Shown in pieces: positions 50,785-59,652 of a DNA stretch of 64,000 bases. The translations under genes were made by a program, and so were the position numbers. The notes beneath the pieces were generated by a model. The model saw only the letters and a list, made by a program, of their open reading frames with translations. It ran no database searches and had not been told where the DNA came from. This stretch comes from CALBTQ01 sp036725605 (lineage in GTDB: Bacteria > Lernaellota > Lernaellaia > Lernaellales > Lernaellaceae). Every line of letters begins with the position of its first letter. Within the stretch, counting starts at the first letter, position 1. The stretch covers positions 124,001-188,000 of the forward strand of contig DAIMDW010000006.1 in assembly GCA_036725605.1 (NCBI GenBank). Reading direction: 5' to 3'.

Positions 50785-51777
50785 ATGCGTTCTTCCTTTT
50801 CTTTCCTGAGTGTTTTGCTTGTGTTGGCTGTCGCCGGACTCGTTTGGGCCGGGCCTTACGACGAAGAAGGTCTGGACAAAGACGATCCGAGCATCGTCGG
50901 TTGGGCGACAGGGTACCTCGACTATTTGCCGGGCGACGGCGTTGATGCAACCTGGCAGGATCCGACCAAGGCGCTGGGACCGGCGACGGGCAGCAGCACG
51001 GACATCGTCAGTCTGGGCGAGCGCACGCTGGACTCGACGGACCCGCCGGGTGAAATCACGCTGACCTTCGACGTGGCGGTGCGCAACCGCGCGGGCTACG
51101 ACTTGGTGGTGTTTGAAAACGGATTCATTTCCAACGGCGAGTTGTTTGCCGAGCTGGCGTACGTCGAGGTCAGCAGCGACGGCGAGACCTGGGCGCGCAT
51201 TCCCGGCGTATCGCTGACGCCCGCGGCGGTCGGCGCCTACGGTCTGATCGATCCGACCGACGTGTTCAATCTGGGCGGCAAGCATCCCAACGCCTACGAC
51301 GAATCGACCGGCACGCCGTTCGACTTCGACGATCTGCTCGGCGAACAGGCGGTCGTCGACGGCGAGGTCGACCTGGACGACATCGCCTTCGTGAAGATCG
51401 TCGATGTGCCCGGCGGCGGTAATTATTACGATAATGCCGTCGCGCTGGGCTACGCGGAAAATAATCCAATCTACGACGCTTATCCCACCACCGGTTCGGG
51501 CGGTTTCGATCTGGAGGCGGTCGGCGTGGTCAACGAAACCGGCGCCGACGACGACACGGTCGACGATGACGACGACACGGTCGACGATGACGACGATACG
51601 GTCGACGATGACGATACGGTCGACGACGACGACGATGACGATGACGACGACGCCACGCCGGACTGGCACGGCGACGATGACGACGATGACGCCGCCGCCG
51701 ATGACGATTCGCTCGACGACGACGCGGCGTCGGCGGACGACGATGACGACGACAACGACAGCGGCTGCGGCTCCTGA
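50785..51777 (+). CDS. Riboswitch-controlled exported protein with Asp tail and GCGS end
   Basis: 330-residue exported protein, start ATG at 50785 with GGAGG five bases upstream. The signal peptide is MRSSFSFLSVLLVLAVAGLV then WA. There is no lipobox. The mature domain (about 25-245) is a beta-sandwich with TDIVSLGERTLDSTDPPGEI, YDLVVFENGFISNGELFAELAYVEVSS and DLDDIAFVKIVDVPGG, a pattern I associate with uncharacterised cell-surface proteins beside B12 uptake genes, a recollection I cannot check. From about residue 255 it is an Asp/Thr/Val tract, ending DDDNDSGCGS. It is directly downstream of a cobalamin riboswitch and 21 bases upstream of the propeller lipoprotein. Confidence 0.8.
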   Translation: MRSSFSFLSVLLVLAVAGLVWAGPYDEEGLDKDDPSIVGWATGYLDYLPGDGVDATWQDPTKALGPATGSSTDIVSLGERTLDSTDPPGEITLTFDVAVRNRAGYDLVVFENGFISNGELFAELAYVEVSSDGETWARIPGVSLTPAAVGAYGLIDPTDVFNLGGKHPNAYDESTGTPFDFDDLLGEQAVVDGEVDLDDIAFVKIVDVPGGGNYYDNAVALGYAENNPIYDAYPTTGSGGFDLEAVGVVNETGADDDTVDDDDDTVDDDDDTVDDDDTVDDDDDDDDDDATPDWHGDDDDDDAAADDDSLDDDAASADDDDDDNDSGCGS

Positions 51778-51798
51778 ACGGCCGGCGCGAGCATCATC

Positions 51799-52947
51799 AT
51801 GAAGTGCGTCAACTTATTTCTCGTATTGGTCCTGGCGATCGGCTGGCTCGCGTGCGGCTGCGACGACACGGAAGAGGGCATCGATTCCGATCAGAATTTC
51901 CATGACGACAGCGACCACGACAGCGCCGCGTATCCGTATTTTCTGGTGATCGGCGGCGGGCTGTCGGAAACGCTCAGCGTGTTGCGCGTCGAGGAAAATC
52001 GCGGCTACACAATGTACGACGATCTGGTCGCCACCGGCAGCGCCATCAATCAAACCCTTACCGACGGCGAGGATTTCTTCGCCGTGTGTTCGCTGTCCAA
52101 TTCCGTCGTGGTCTACGACCTGGATCTGAACGTCAAGCGCGAGGTGTCGGTGGGCGAGGGCGTCAACCCGATGTCCATGGTCTTGGCCGACGACGAACTG
52201 GCCTGGGTCAGCGGTTTCGTTTCCAACGACGTGCGTCTGGTCGATTTGTCCGCCGGTGCGGACGAGCGCGTGCTCGAAATTATCCCCATGCCCGCGGGCG
52301 ACGATCTGCCGCGCGATCCGGGCGTCGAACACAGTTGGACCCGCCCGGGCGGCATGGCGCGCGTCGGCGAGCGAGTGTTTATGGCGTTGAGCCACCTGGA
52401 GGAAACCTACGTCGCCGCCGGCCCGGGGCTGGTCGCGGTGATCGACGAACAGCAGGGCGAATTGGAAACGGTGCTCGAACTGACCGGCCGCGACACGATG
52501 AGCCTGACCTACGATGCGCAACGCGGGGTTGTCTGGGCCGTGTCGGCGGGCGATTACGTCGTGCAACAGGGCTTTACCGGCAACGGGCTGCTGGAGGCGA
52601 TCGATCCGCAGACGCTGGAGATCGTCGCGCGCGTCGACATCGACGGCGCGCCCTTTGAGCTGCTGACCGCGGACGCTTTCGGTTATTTGTGCAACGGCAG
52701 GGACGGCAACCTGCTGGTCGTCGATCTGGACGACGGCGCGCAACGGCAGTCAATCGACCTGCGCCGGCACGAAGGTGACGCGGGCTTGTCGTTCGTCTCG
52801 GCCCTGGCGCTCGACCCGGCGGGCTTCGTGTACGCCGCCGAGTTCAACAGCGATTATCTGTATGTGCTGGATCCGGCGCGGGACCACGAGATCGTCGCCG
52901 AGTTCGCCGTCAACGACGGACCCGACACGCTGACGTTCATTCCGTAA
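51799..52947 (+). CDS. YncE-like propeller lipoprotein (BtuG-like candidate)
   Basis: 382-residue lipoprotein, second gene of the cobalamin-riboswitch operon. The signal peptide ends WLACG (Cys19), then a Cys and an acidic tether to about residue 45. The body has seven short YncE-type blades (NSVVVYDLDLNVKREVSVGEGVNP, NDVRLVDLSAGADERVLEIIP, GLVAVIDEQQGELETVLEL, GLLEAIDPQTLEIVARVDI, GNLLVVDLDDGAQRQSID, DYLYVLDPARDHEIVAEF). It resembles the riboswitch-controlled propeller at 25373 in layout. The inferred role is cobalamin binding at the surface. It is convergent with the next gene, three bases away. Confidence 0.82.
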   Translation: MKCVNLFLVLVLAIGWLACGCDDTEEGIDSDQNFHDDSDHDSAAYPYFLVIGGGLSETLSVLRVEENRGYTMYDDLVATGSAINQTLTDGEDFFAVCSLSNSVVVYDLDLNVKREVSVGEGVNPMSMVLADDELAWVSGFVSNDVRLVDLSAGADERVLEIIPMPAGDDLPRDPGVEHSWTRPGGMARVGERVFMALSHLEETYVAAGPGLVAVIDEQQGELETVLELTGRDTMSLTYDAQRGVVWAVSAGDYVVQQGFTGNGLLEAIDPQTLEIVARVDIDGAPFELLTADAFGYLCNGRDGNLLVVDLDDGAQRQSIDLRRHEGDAGLSFVSALALDPAGFVYAAEFNSDYLYVLDPARDHEIVAEFAVNDGPDTLTFIP

Positions 52948-52950
52948 ACG

Positions 52951-54783
52951 TCACCACCGATACACGTGGCGCTCGTAAGGCTTGAACGAGTCGCTGAGCG
53001 AACCGTTGTTTTTCGCGGTCAGCGAGCGGTTCTCGAACATCACCTGCACGCCGGTCAGCACGGGCAGATCGCCGATGACGAACTCGGCGTCCTTCGCGTG
53101 GCGCGAGGTGTTGACCGCGACCAGCAGCGAGCGGTTGTCCTTGTCGCGCTTGTAGATGAAGTGAATCGCCGACTCGTCGACCGCGATGCGTTTGGCCTCC
53201 CAGCCGGTGCGCGCCAGCGTGGTCGAGCCGGGCAGGAACCAATGCGCGATGCCGCCGGGGCCGTTGACCTCGGCGAAGAACTGTTTCATCCCCGCCCACG
53301 GGCCGGGCATTTCGGCCACGTCGATGTACGCCGCCTCGTTGCCGATGTAGTAGTACACGCCGTGAATGTCATGCGTCAGGCACAGGTAGCCCTGCACCAG
53401 CGTTTCGTCCTTGGTCAGCTGCCGTCCCTGGGCGCGTACGTGCTCGCCCTCGTGCGCTTCGATCACCGCCCACAGCGCCTTTTGCGGACCGACCTCGGCG
53501 CGCATGCGCTCGATGCGGTCGCTGATTTCGGTCACCGCGCGGCCCGCGCCGACCGGGTACACGTCGAAGGCGGCGATGTCCATCATCTCCTTGTACGCGG
53601 CGAACGCGCCGGGCTTCCAACCCTGGAAGAGGATCGCGGCCGGGCGCTTGGGATCGTTCTTTTTCTGCAGGTTCCACAGTTGCAGCAGAAATTCCGGCGG
53701 CGAGCCCCACGATTCGTCGTTGTGGTCAGCCTCGTCCTTGAGGTACCAGCACAGGTTGCCCGCGGCGTCGGCGTTGAAGCTCATCACTTCGCCGAGGGTG
53801 TCGAGCACCTCGTACTCGTTGCCGTACTGACGCTCGATAAAGTAGCTGCGCGTGTCGGTGAAAAACTGGCTGGTGCACAGCAGCTTGTTTTTCGCGCATT
53901 CCTCCATCCAGTCGGGGAAACCGGCGCGCACGCGATCCTGGTATTTGCCGGAGCCGTAGATTTCCCAGAGGCGCTTCCACTTGGTTTCCCAGCCCTGGTA
54001 GATGATCGCGTTGGCGTGGGCGTCGGCGAAAGTCTTCCACGAACCGGCGCGCATGCCTTTGACCAGCACGCCGGCGATGTACACCGGCGGCTGCCCCGGC
54101 GCGTAGGACATCGTCTGCGCCAGGTTGGAGAATTTGCTGGACGCGGCCGCCGGCCAGAAACCCGGCACGGGGCCGGGGACGGTCGGCGTTTTCAGCGCGA
54201 GGCCGATCCAGTCGACGGGCAGGTCGCCGCGCAGATCGCCGTAGGCGCCGCTGCCGATCTGCACCAGCCAGGTGCCGCTTTCCACCGCCGCCGCGCCGAA
54301 GTCGAAGGGCAGCGTCGCGACCTTCCAGGCGTGGTCGAACGCGCCGCCCAACGCGCCGATCTGCGTCCAGCCCTTGCTCGTGTGCAGATGCACCGACACG
54401 GGCGCGAGCAGGTTGTCTTTGTAGCGGATCGCCAGCGCGCCTTTGCCGCGCGCATTGGCCACCGGCGCCAGGCGCACCTTGGCCGCGTAGTAACTTTTGA
54501 TCACCCGCGCGGTCGTGTACGCGCCGGGATTGGACGGCTTGGTCACCCAGTAAAAACGCTTGGGATTCTCATAGCGGATGTACGCGGCGTCCTTCATGCC
54601 CCACAGCTCGTAATTTTCCGGCGGCTTGGGGAAGTAGACCGGCATGTTCGCCTCGAAATCGGTGGTCGCGCCAAAGTCGTTGAAGCGCACGAACTGCGCG
54701 CGATCTACTCCGCCGTCGACCGCGTAATCGGCCGCCACGGCCACCAAAGGCAATAACAACAACACCAGCCACAACCGGCGCAT
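52951..54783 (-). CDS. Exported glycoside-hydrolase-like barrel protein
   Basis: 610-residue exported protein with GGAGGATCCC before the ATG and a signal peptide ending AVAA. An N-terminal beta-sandwich (about 20-210) precedes an alpha/beta-barrel-like region (about 225-530) with IIYQGWETKWKRLWEIYG, LCWYLKDEADHNDESWGSP (a Trp-x(3)-Asp-Glu type acid pair common in glycosidases), AAFDVYPVG and WAVIEAHEGEH. A C-terminal beta domain ends GDLPVLTGVQVMFENR...YERHVYRW. I infer carbohydrate binding or hydrolysis but cannot assign a family. Confidence 0.7.
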   Translation of the reverse strand: MRRLWLVLLLLPLVAVAADYAVDGGVDRAQFVRFNDFGATTDFEANMPVYFPKPPENYELWGMKDAAYIRYENPKRFYWVTKPSNPGAYTTARVIKSYYAAKVRLAPVANARGKGALAIRYKDNLLAPVSVHLHTSKGWTQIGALGGAFDHAWKVATLPFDFGAAAVESGTWLVQIGSGAYGDLRGDLPVDWIGLALKTPTVPGPVPGFWPAAASSKFSNLAQTMSYAPGQPPVYIAGVLVKGMRAGSWKTFADAHANAIIYQGWETKWKRLWEIYGSGKYQDRVRAGFPDWMEECAKNKLLCTSQFFTDTRSYFIERQYGNEYEVLDTLGEVMSFNADAAGNLCWYLKDEADHNDESWGSPPEFLLQLWNLQKKNDPKRPAAILFQGWKPGAFAAYKEMMDIAAFDVYPVGAGRAVTEISDRIERMRAEVGPQKALWAVIEAHEGEHVRAQGRQLTKDETLVQGYLCLTHDIHGVYYYIGNEAAYIDVAEMPGPWAGMKQFFAEVNGPGGIAHWFLPGSTTLARTGWEAKRIAVDESAIHFIYKRDKDNRSLLVAVNTSRHAKDAEFVIGDLPVLTGVQVMFENRSLTAKNNGSLSDSFKPYERHVYRW

Positions 54784-54913
54784 GGGATCCTCCGCTCAGG
54801 TTAGGTTGTGCACACAGTAACAAGGCGCGCCCGTGAAACGCAACGGGGCGTTTAAATGAAAGACCCGGGGATGCGACGCAAGGTTGCTTCCCCGGGACGA
54901 TTTTCGGAGATGA

Positions 54914-55312
54914 TTAACGCAAGCGAATCTGATTGAGGGTCACCGCACCCTGGTCGCCGTCGTCGAATTTGATGGTGTACGAGCCGCCGGCAATGGCCGT
55001 CACGCGGCCCGGATAGTAGCGGCCGTTGCTCCACTGGGCGAGGACCTTCTTGCCGACCTTCACCTTGTTCGCGGCGGGTATGACGTCCTTGACGATCTGG
55101 GTGAGCGAGCAGCATTTCTGGTCGCCGTCGTCGAAGGCGATGTGCCAGCCGGAATTGCAGGTCTTGGCGATTTTGCCGTGATACCAACCGTTGGCCGTCC
55201 ACTCGGCGAAGACCGCGTCGCCGACCTTGTATCCCCCGCCCCCGGCGGCAAACGCGTAGGCGACCGTCAAGCCGATCAGCACCGCCAACGTAAGCAGAAC
55301 GATTCGTTTCAT
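54914..55312 (-). CDS. Secreted protein with two Tudor-like (agenet/SH3-like) domains
   Basis: 132 residues from the ATG at 55312 with GGGGGAG upstream. A signal peptide (MKRIVLLTLAVLIGLTVAYA, then FAA) and a Gly-rich linker precede two homologous domains, residues about 28-72 and 83-130. Each has VxAxW-x-NG-x-Y-G-x(I/V) followed by an IxFDDGDQ strand and a final LxQI strand. This is the Tudor/agenet-like pattern, normally intracellular in eukaryotes. In bacteria similar exported proteins exist with unknown ligands. The domain assignment rests on pattern only. Confidence 0.75.
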   Translation of the reverse strand: MKRIVLLTLAVLIGLTVAYAFAAGGGGYKVGDAVFAEWTANGWYHGKIAKTCNSGWHIAFDDGDQKCCSLTQIVKDVIPAANKVKVGKKVLAQWSNGRYYPGRVTAIAGGSYTIKFDDGDQGAVTLNQIRLR

Positions 55313-55538
55313 GTTCTCCCCCTGGTTTGGTTTTTTGGTTGCGTTGTTTGCTTGTATGAACAAAGCCTAACACTGAATTTGAGGCAGGGGAAATTGTTTT
55401 TTCGTGGTCCCGGCGCGGTCCGCTTCGTACACCAATCACCGCCTGCCGGCCGGATCGAAAACGAGGGACGGCGGGAAATGGATAATTATTCCAATGGCAA
55501 TTCTCACTCAGGCGGCTTGCCGGGCGGCCGACCGCATC

Positions 55539-56285
55539 TCAATCGGGCACGCGGCCGAATCCCAACAGATTTTCTTCCCGGGAGACGACGTACTCGAAGC
55601 CGCAAACCGGCGCCGGGAACGGTCCCCGATTTCCTTCAATCGTGTTGACCACGCCATTTTGATAGGAGTGAACGATGCCGATGTGCCCCAAGCCGCTTTG
55701 CATGCTTCCCCGATACCAGACGATAATGTCTCCCGGAGCCGGCTGAACGTCGTCTTTCGCGCTGAACGCCCATTTCTTCTTTTTGAATTGGTTGAGGATA
55801 TTCCGCGCGCCGACGTTGTATTGGAACGGAATGCCTTGCGGTATTTGCGAAAAGCACCAGCTCACAAAACCCGCGCACCATGGATTGCCTTCGGGGACAA
55901 TGCCGTTCAGATATTTTTTTACCCAACGGCCTTTGTTGTTGCCGCCGATTTCCCGGGCTCCGGCCTGCATTTCGGCCAAGGCGACCATGAGGGCGGCTTT
56001 GCCTTGTTTGCTTCCGCCTTTGGGGATTTTCGACAGATCAAACGGATCGACATGCGGCGTTTTCTTGTTTGGATTCTGCAACCGCCACATGGTCAAAGGC
56101 CCGACTACTCCGTCACAAATCAATGGATAGCCGCGATTATCGACGTTGTGGATCTGAAAATCCATGACCGCCGCTCTTGTCACCGGGCCGAAGATGCCGT
56201 CGACCTTCAACGAGTAGCCAACGGCCTGTAAAAGACGTTGAAGTACTTTGACTTCATTTCCCTTTGCCCCGATTTTTAAAGCCAT
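55539..56285 (-). CDS. Peptidoglycan-binding plus CHAP amidase-like protein
   Basis: 248 residues with GGGAGGGGGAA before the ATG. Residues about 1-73 are a PGBD-type peptidoglycan-binding domain (GNEVKVLQRLLQAVGYSLKVDGIFGP). Residues about 95-245 are a CHAP-like cysteine amidase/endopeptidase domain with catalytic Cys137 in NPWCAGFVSWCF and His201 in GHIGIVHS. There is no signal peptide, so it either stays in the cytoplasm until lysis, is released by another route, or is a remnant of a phage-type lysin. No holin or phage gene is near. Confidence 0.88.
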   Translation of the reverse strand: MALKIGAKGNEVKVLQRLLQAVGYSLKVDGIFGPVTRAAVMDFQIHNVDNRGYPLICDGVVGPLTMWRLQNPNKKTPHVDPFDLSKIPKGGSKQGKAALMVALAEMQAGAREIGGNNKGRWVKKYLNGIVPEGNPWCAGFVSWCFSQIPQGIPFQYNVGARNILNQFKKKKWAFSAKDDVQPAPGDIIVWYRGSMQSGLGHIGIVHSYQNGVVNTIEGNRGPFPAPVCGFEYVVSREENLLGFGRVPD

Positions 56286-56592
56286 TTCCCCCTCCCTTCT
56301 TATTCAGACGATGTGTGGATGTGATTGTTCTTATATATCATTAAAGTTAAATGAAAAAATAGGTAATTGTTGTCATAAATAATGATGACATCAACCATCG
56401 ACAAAAATCGGCGCGAGCAAGGGGAACCGGCAATTGAATTGGCATTAATCAGTGTTTTCGCAGCCTACTGTTGTGCTTGCTCATTTCATTCGCTCGCCAA
56501 ACAGCGCCACCCGTCGAATGCGGAGGTAAGTTAAATTATAATTTGATATAATACCGCTTACTTATCACTTGCGGTTCATCATTTATCGCTCG
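56286..56592. other. AT-rich spacer with a degenerate palindrome copy
   Basis: 307 bases between two minus-strand genes. The part next to the CHAP gene is very AT-rich and must hold its promoter. A degraded BIME-like copy lies at 56441-56511 (GGCATTAATCAGTGTTTTCG to CAAACAGCGCCACC). The following TTATCACTTG...CGTCACTT stretch resembles 50500-50530 near carB. No gene seen. Confidence 0.6.
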
Positions 56593-57381
56593 TCACTTCC
56601 CTGCCGGGGAAGTGACGATGTCTTTGGCCTTGTCGATGTGCGCGATTTTTGCGTCGGCGAGGCGGGTTGTGTTGGACAGAAAATAGTAGCCCCAAATCAT
56701 GCCGGTCACGGTGACGTAATCGCCCACGGCCAGCGTTTCGAGCTTGTCGTTGTACAGCGGATCGAAGTAGGCGGTGACGTCATAGAGTTTCGTGTCCTCG
56801 GGCTTGAGCTTGAGGTTGCTGGCGATCGATTCGTAGATGTAAATCTCATGGACCTTGGCCCGCCAGGTAACCCACTTGCCGGCGTAATCGTCGAAGAACC
56901 GCTTTTTGCGCTCGTCCACGGAAAGTTCCGGCGTTTTCCGCAGCACTTTGTAGATATCCACCGGGGCGACGTCCAGGGTCGGTTCGTGTTTAACCAATTG
57001 CTGGGTATCGGTAAACTTGGGCGAGTCCAGGTGCGTGCTGTAGTAAGTCTCGTTGAGCAGGCCGAACACGAGAAAGAGCATGACCGGCAGCAATAAGATG
57101 AACGTGAGCGTGGTTTTCGTCTTGCGCGACCAGGGCAGGCCGAGCCACAGATAAATGATCGCCGTGAGCGGGCAGAAAAACAAAAGCACGAAAAAGATGA
57201 TTGTGCGGCCGGCCGAGGAAACCGGGCGGGTCTCGCCGGGGCGCAGCAACGGCGGGGCGATGGCTGGGCCGCCGCCGGGCGTGATGGGTTGCACGGGCGT
57301 CCAGTCGGTGCCGCAGTATTCGCAATAGTAGGTGCCGCCTTGCAGAGTGGCGCCGCAGTTGGGGCATTTGCGTTGGCTCAT
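56593..57381 (-). CDS. Zinc-ribbon membrane protein with OB-like C-terminal domain
   Basis: 262 residues from the ATG at 57381 with GGGAGAAG upstream. An N-terminal zinc-ribbon, CPNCGATL near residue 5 and CEYCGTDW near residue 22, is followed by a Pro-rich linker, two membrane segments (about 55-80 and 90-115), and a soluble domain. In the latter GKWVTWRAKVHEIYIYES, TKLYDVTAYFDPLYNDKLETL and VGDYVTVTGMIWGYYFLSN follow the pattern of tRNA_anti-like/OB-fold domains of bacterial surface or membrane proteins. No enzymatic signature. Function unknown. Confidence 0.72.
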   Translation of the reverse strand: MSQRKCPNCGATLQGGTYYCEYCGTDWTPVQPITPGGGPAIAPPLLRPGETRPVSSAGRTIIFFVLLFFCPLTAIIYLWLGLPWSRKTKTTLTFILLLPVMLFLVFGLLNETYYSTHLDSPKFTDTQQLVKHEPTLDVAPVDIYKVLRKTPELSVDERKKRFFDDYAGKWVTWRAKVHEIYIYESIASNLKLKPEDTKLYDVTAYFDPLYNDKLETLAVGDYVTVTGMIWGYYFLSNTTRLADAKIAHIDKAKDIVTSPAGK

Positions 57382-57537
57382 CGCTTCTCCCGATGCTGAT
57401 TTTTTGAAGGTAACAGAAAGCGGTACGGGGCTCAATCGGCGTGAAATGGAAACCACTTTTCATCGGTAATGGTTTTGTGGTAGGGAAGGGTAAGATCTAC
57501 CCGCGGCGTTCGTCCGCGATGATGGGGAGGAGTTATC

Positions 57538-59244
57538 ATGCGTAAAGTATCCTTCATGTTTGTTCTGCTGTTAATGGCGCTGGCGCTGTGCGCTCCGGCA
57601 TGGGCCGAGTACGGCGAATGGGAAGACCTGGGCGGTCTCAATCCGCCGGGGTTGAGCAACGCCTCATACATGGATATTTCAGCGGCAAGCGAGACCGAGT
57701 TGTATACGGTCGGCATGTGGCAGACCGGCCCGCTGGACGTCGCCTACGCCTGGCGTAGCGAAGACGGCGGCGAAACCTATCGTTCGATCTATTCGCTCAG
57801 TCTGGGCAGCGACGTGTGCCAGGCGCTGCAGATCATGAATTTCTTCCTGCAGGTGCAGGCCCTGGGTCCGGACGAGGCGATTCTGATGGGCTTCGGCGTC
57901 AATCCGGATTGCCTGGAGAAGGTCGAGGAGCCCTGGTGCATGTTCGTGTGTATGTTCACTCTGTCGCCGATGATCATGAAAACGACCGACGGCGGCGAGA
58001 GCTACACGCGCGTATCGGTGCCCTTCGGCTTCATGCGGGTGTCGGAGACGATGGACCGCGCCGATGACGGCACGTTGTTTATCGGCGGCGGCCCGAACCT
58101 GCTGCTCAAGTCGGTCAACGACGGCGACGCGTGGACCGAGGTGCCCACGCCCACCGACACCGGCGAAGATGACTTTTACGTCAACGGCATCCAGTTCATC
58201 GACGAGGACTACGGCTTTATCATCAGCGGCAATATCGATCCGGAACCGGCGGCCAAAACGGGCAACGAGGCGCTGGACTTCTATCAGAAGATCGTGCACC
58301 GCGTGCGCTTCCGCACCGATCCGGCCTATCGCATCGAGTATTGGCAGAACCACAAGGGCAACATGACCAAGGGCCTCAACGGCCGGCTGTACCGCACCAC
58401 CGACGGCGGCCAGACGTGGGAACTGCTGTACCGCGAACCGCAGGAATCGTTCCTTTATCTGTTGATGACCAGCGAAACGGAAGGCTGGATGATTTCCGAA
58501 CCGTACGGCGGCGGTTTCGTCTTCTACAAAACCGAAGACGCCGGCGAAAACTGGACCAACGTGACCAACACCGTGCCCTTCAGCGCGCTGGGCTCGATGC
58601 CCTTCGCGATCAGTGCGATGACCTTCAATGAATCGGGCAACGTCGGCTTCCTGGGCGGCGGCGGCCAGCAGTTCATCAGTTACACCTCGGTGCTGTTCTA
58701 CACGCTGGACGGCGGCAAGACGTGGAACCACGACCCCGCGCTGCTGCCGTGGGGTCACCCGATCATCAGCTTCGACTGGTGGGGCCCGCGCAAGGCGTGG
58801 CAGGGCGGCTTCGACCTGAGCACCTATCGTTACACGCAGACGAACGTCGCGCCGATCGCCGATGCGGGCGTCGATCAGGAAGTGCCGGTGAGCACGATCG
58901 TCACGCTGGACGGCTCGGCATCCTATGATCCGGACGGCGATGCGATCACCTACGAATGGTCGCAGATCTCCGGCGAAACCGTGACGCTCACCAGCACCGA
59001 CGAGGCGATGCCGTCGTTCACCGCGGCCGAGGAAGGCATGTTGGTGTTCTCCTTGACCGTCAACGACGGCGAGGAAACCGACACCGACGACGTGACGATC
59101 ATCGTGACCGCGACCGGCGACGATGACGACGACGATGACGACGAGGTCGACGACGACGATGACGACGACGATGACGATGATGACGATGACAACGGCAACG
59201 ATAACGATGACGACGATGATGACGACGACGGGTGCGGTTGTTAA
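57538..59244 (+). CDS. Exported Ycf48-like/PKD protein with Asp tail and GCGC end
   Basis: 568 residues with GGGGAGG before the ATG and a signal peptide ending in AWA (MRKVSFMFVLLLMALALCAP then AWA). No lipobox. Residues about 25-440 are BNR/Ycf48-type propeller blades with Asp-box motifs (RSEDGGETYRS, KTTDGGESYTR, RTTDGGQTWELL, KTEDAGENWTN, TLDGGKTWNHD). A PKD domain follows (NVAPIADAGVDQEVPVSTIV to DDVTIIVTAT, about 440-525). The C-terminal 43 residues are almost pure Asp ending DDDDDDDDGCGC. Same architecture class as the kelch/IPT protein: propeller, Ig-like domain, Asp tract, Cys-Gly-Cys. Confidence 0.88.
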   Translation: MRKVSFMFVLLLMALALCAPAWAEYGEWEDLGGLNPPGLSNASYMDISAASETELYTVGMWQTGPLDVAYAWRSEDGGETYRSIYSLSLGSDVCQALQIMNFFLQVQALGPDEAILMGFGVNPDCLEKVEEPWCMFVCMFTLSPMIMKTTDGGESYTRVSVPFGFMRVSETMDRADDGTLFIGGGPNLLLKSVNDGDAWTEVPTPTDTGEDDFYVNGIQFIDEDYGFIISGNIDPEPAAKTGNEALDFYQKIVHRVRFRTDPAYRIEYWQNHKGNMTKGLNGRLYRTTDGGQTWELLYREPQESFLYLLMTSETEGWMISEPYGGGFVFYKTEDAGENWTNVTNTVPFSALGSMPFAISAMTFNESGNVGFLGGGGQQFISYTSVLFYTLDGGKTWNHDPALLPWGHPIISFDWWGPRKAWQGGFDLSTYRYTQTNVAPIADAGVDQEVPVSTIVTLDGSASYDPDGDAITYEWSQISGETVTLTSTDEAMPSFTAAEEGMLVFSLTVNDGEETDTDDVTIIVTATGDDDDDDDDEVDDDDDDDDDDDDDDNGNDNDDDDDDDDGCGC

Positions 59245-59268
59245 CGGCGATTGAAACGCGTTACCGAG

Positions 59269-59300
59269 AAGGCCGGGGCAAAACGCTCCGGCCTTTTTTA
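59269..59300 (+). terminator. Intrinsic terminator
   Basis: AAGGCCGG (59269-59276) pairs with CCGGCCTT (59288-59295) followed by TTTTTATTTT, 24 bases after the stop of the Ycf48-like gene. Confidence 0.85.
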
Positions 59301-59307
59301 TTTTCTC

Positions 59308-59404
59308 GGTGGCACTGATACGCCGAACGGTGTGAGGCTTATCAGTGTTTGGAAATAACACTGATAAACGCGCTCGCCTTGCTTGCTCGTGTATCAGTGC
59401 CACC
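59308..59404. repeat. BIME-like double-hairpin palindrome, copy 3
   Basis: GGTGGCACTGATACGCCGAA at the left edge and its inverse ATCAGTGCCACC at the right edge, with internal TTATCAGTGTTT and AACACTGATAA. It directly abuts the terminator of the previous gene. A further half copy in the variant form (TTATGCTCGC...CGCAAAACGGTGCC) lies at 59430-59468. The 408-base spacer 59245-59652 holds no gene. Confidence 0.8.
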
Positions 59405-59652
59405 GAAAAACGATTCACCGAAAAATGATTTTATGCTCGCTCAAATGCTTCGCTCGCAAAACGGTGCCGCCCGCCGGCCTTTTTTTGTGACAATCCCCGA
59501 TCTGTGATACACTGCAAACAAGAACGAGCGACATGTTGAAAATTAGGTAAATTCACTCGGACAACCAGTCAATCGAATGCGGAGCGCCGGCTGAACGGTC
59601 GCGCGCATAGCTCTCCCGCCCCGGTTCAATTCTCGCCGGAAAGGAGCCCGTC

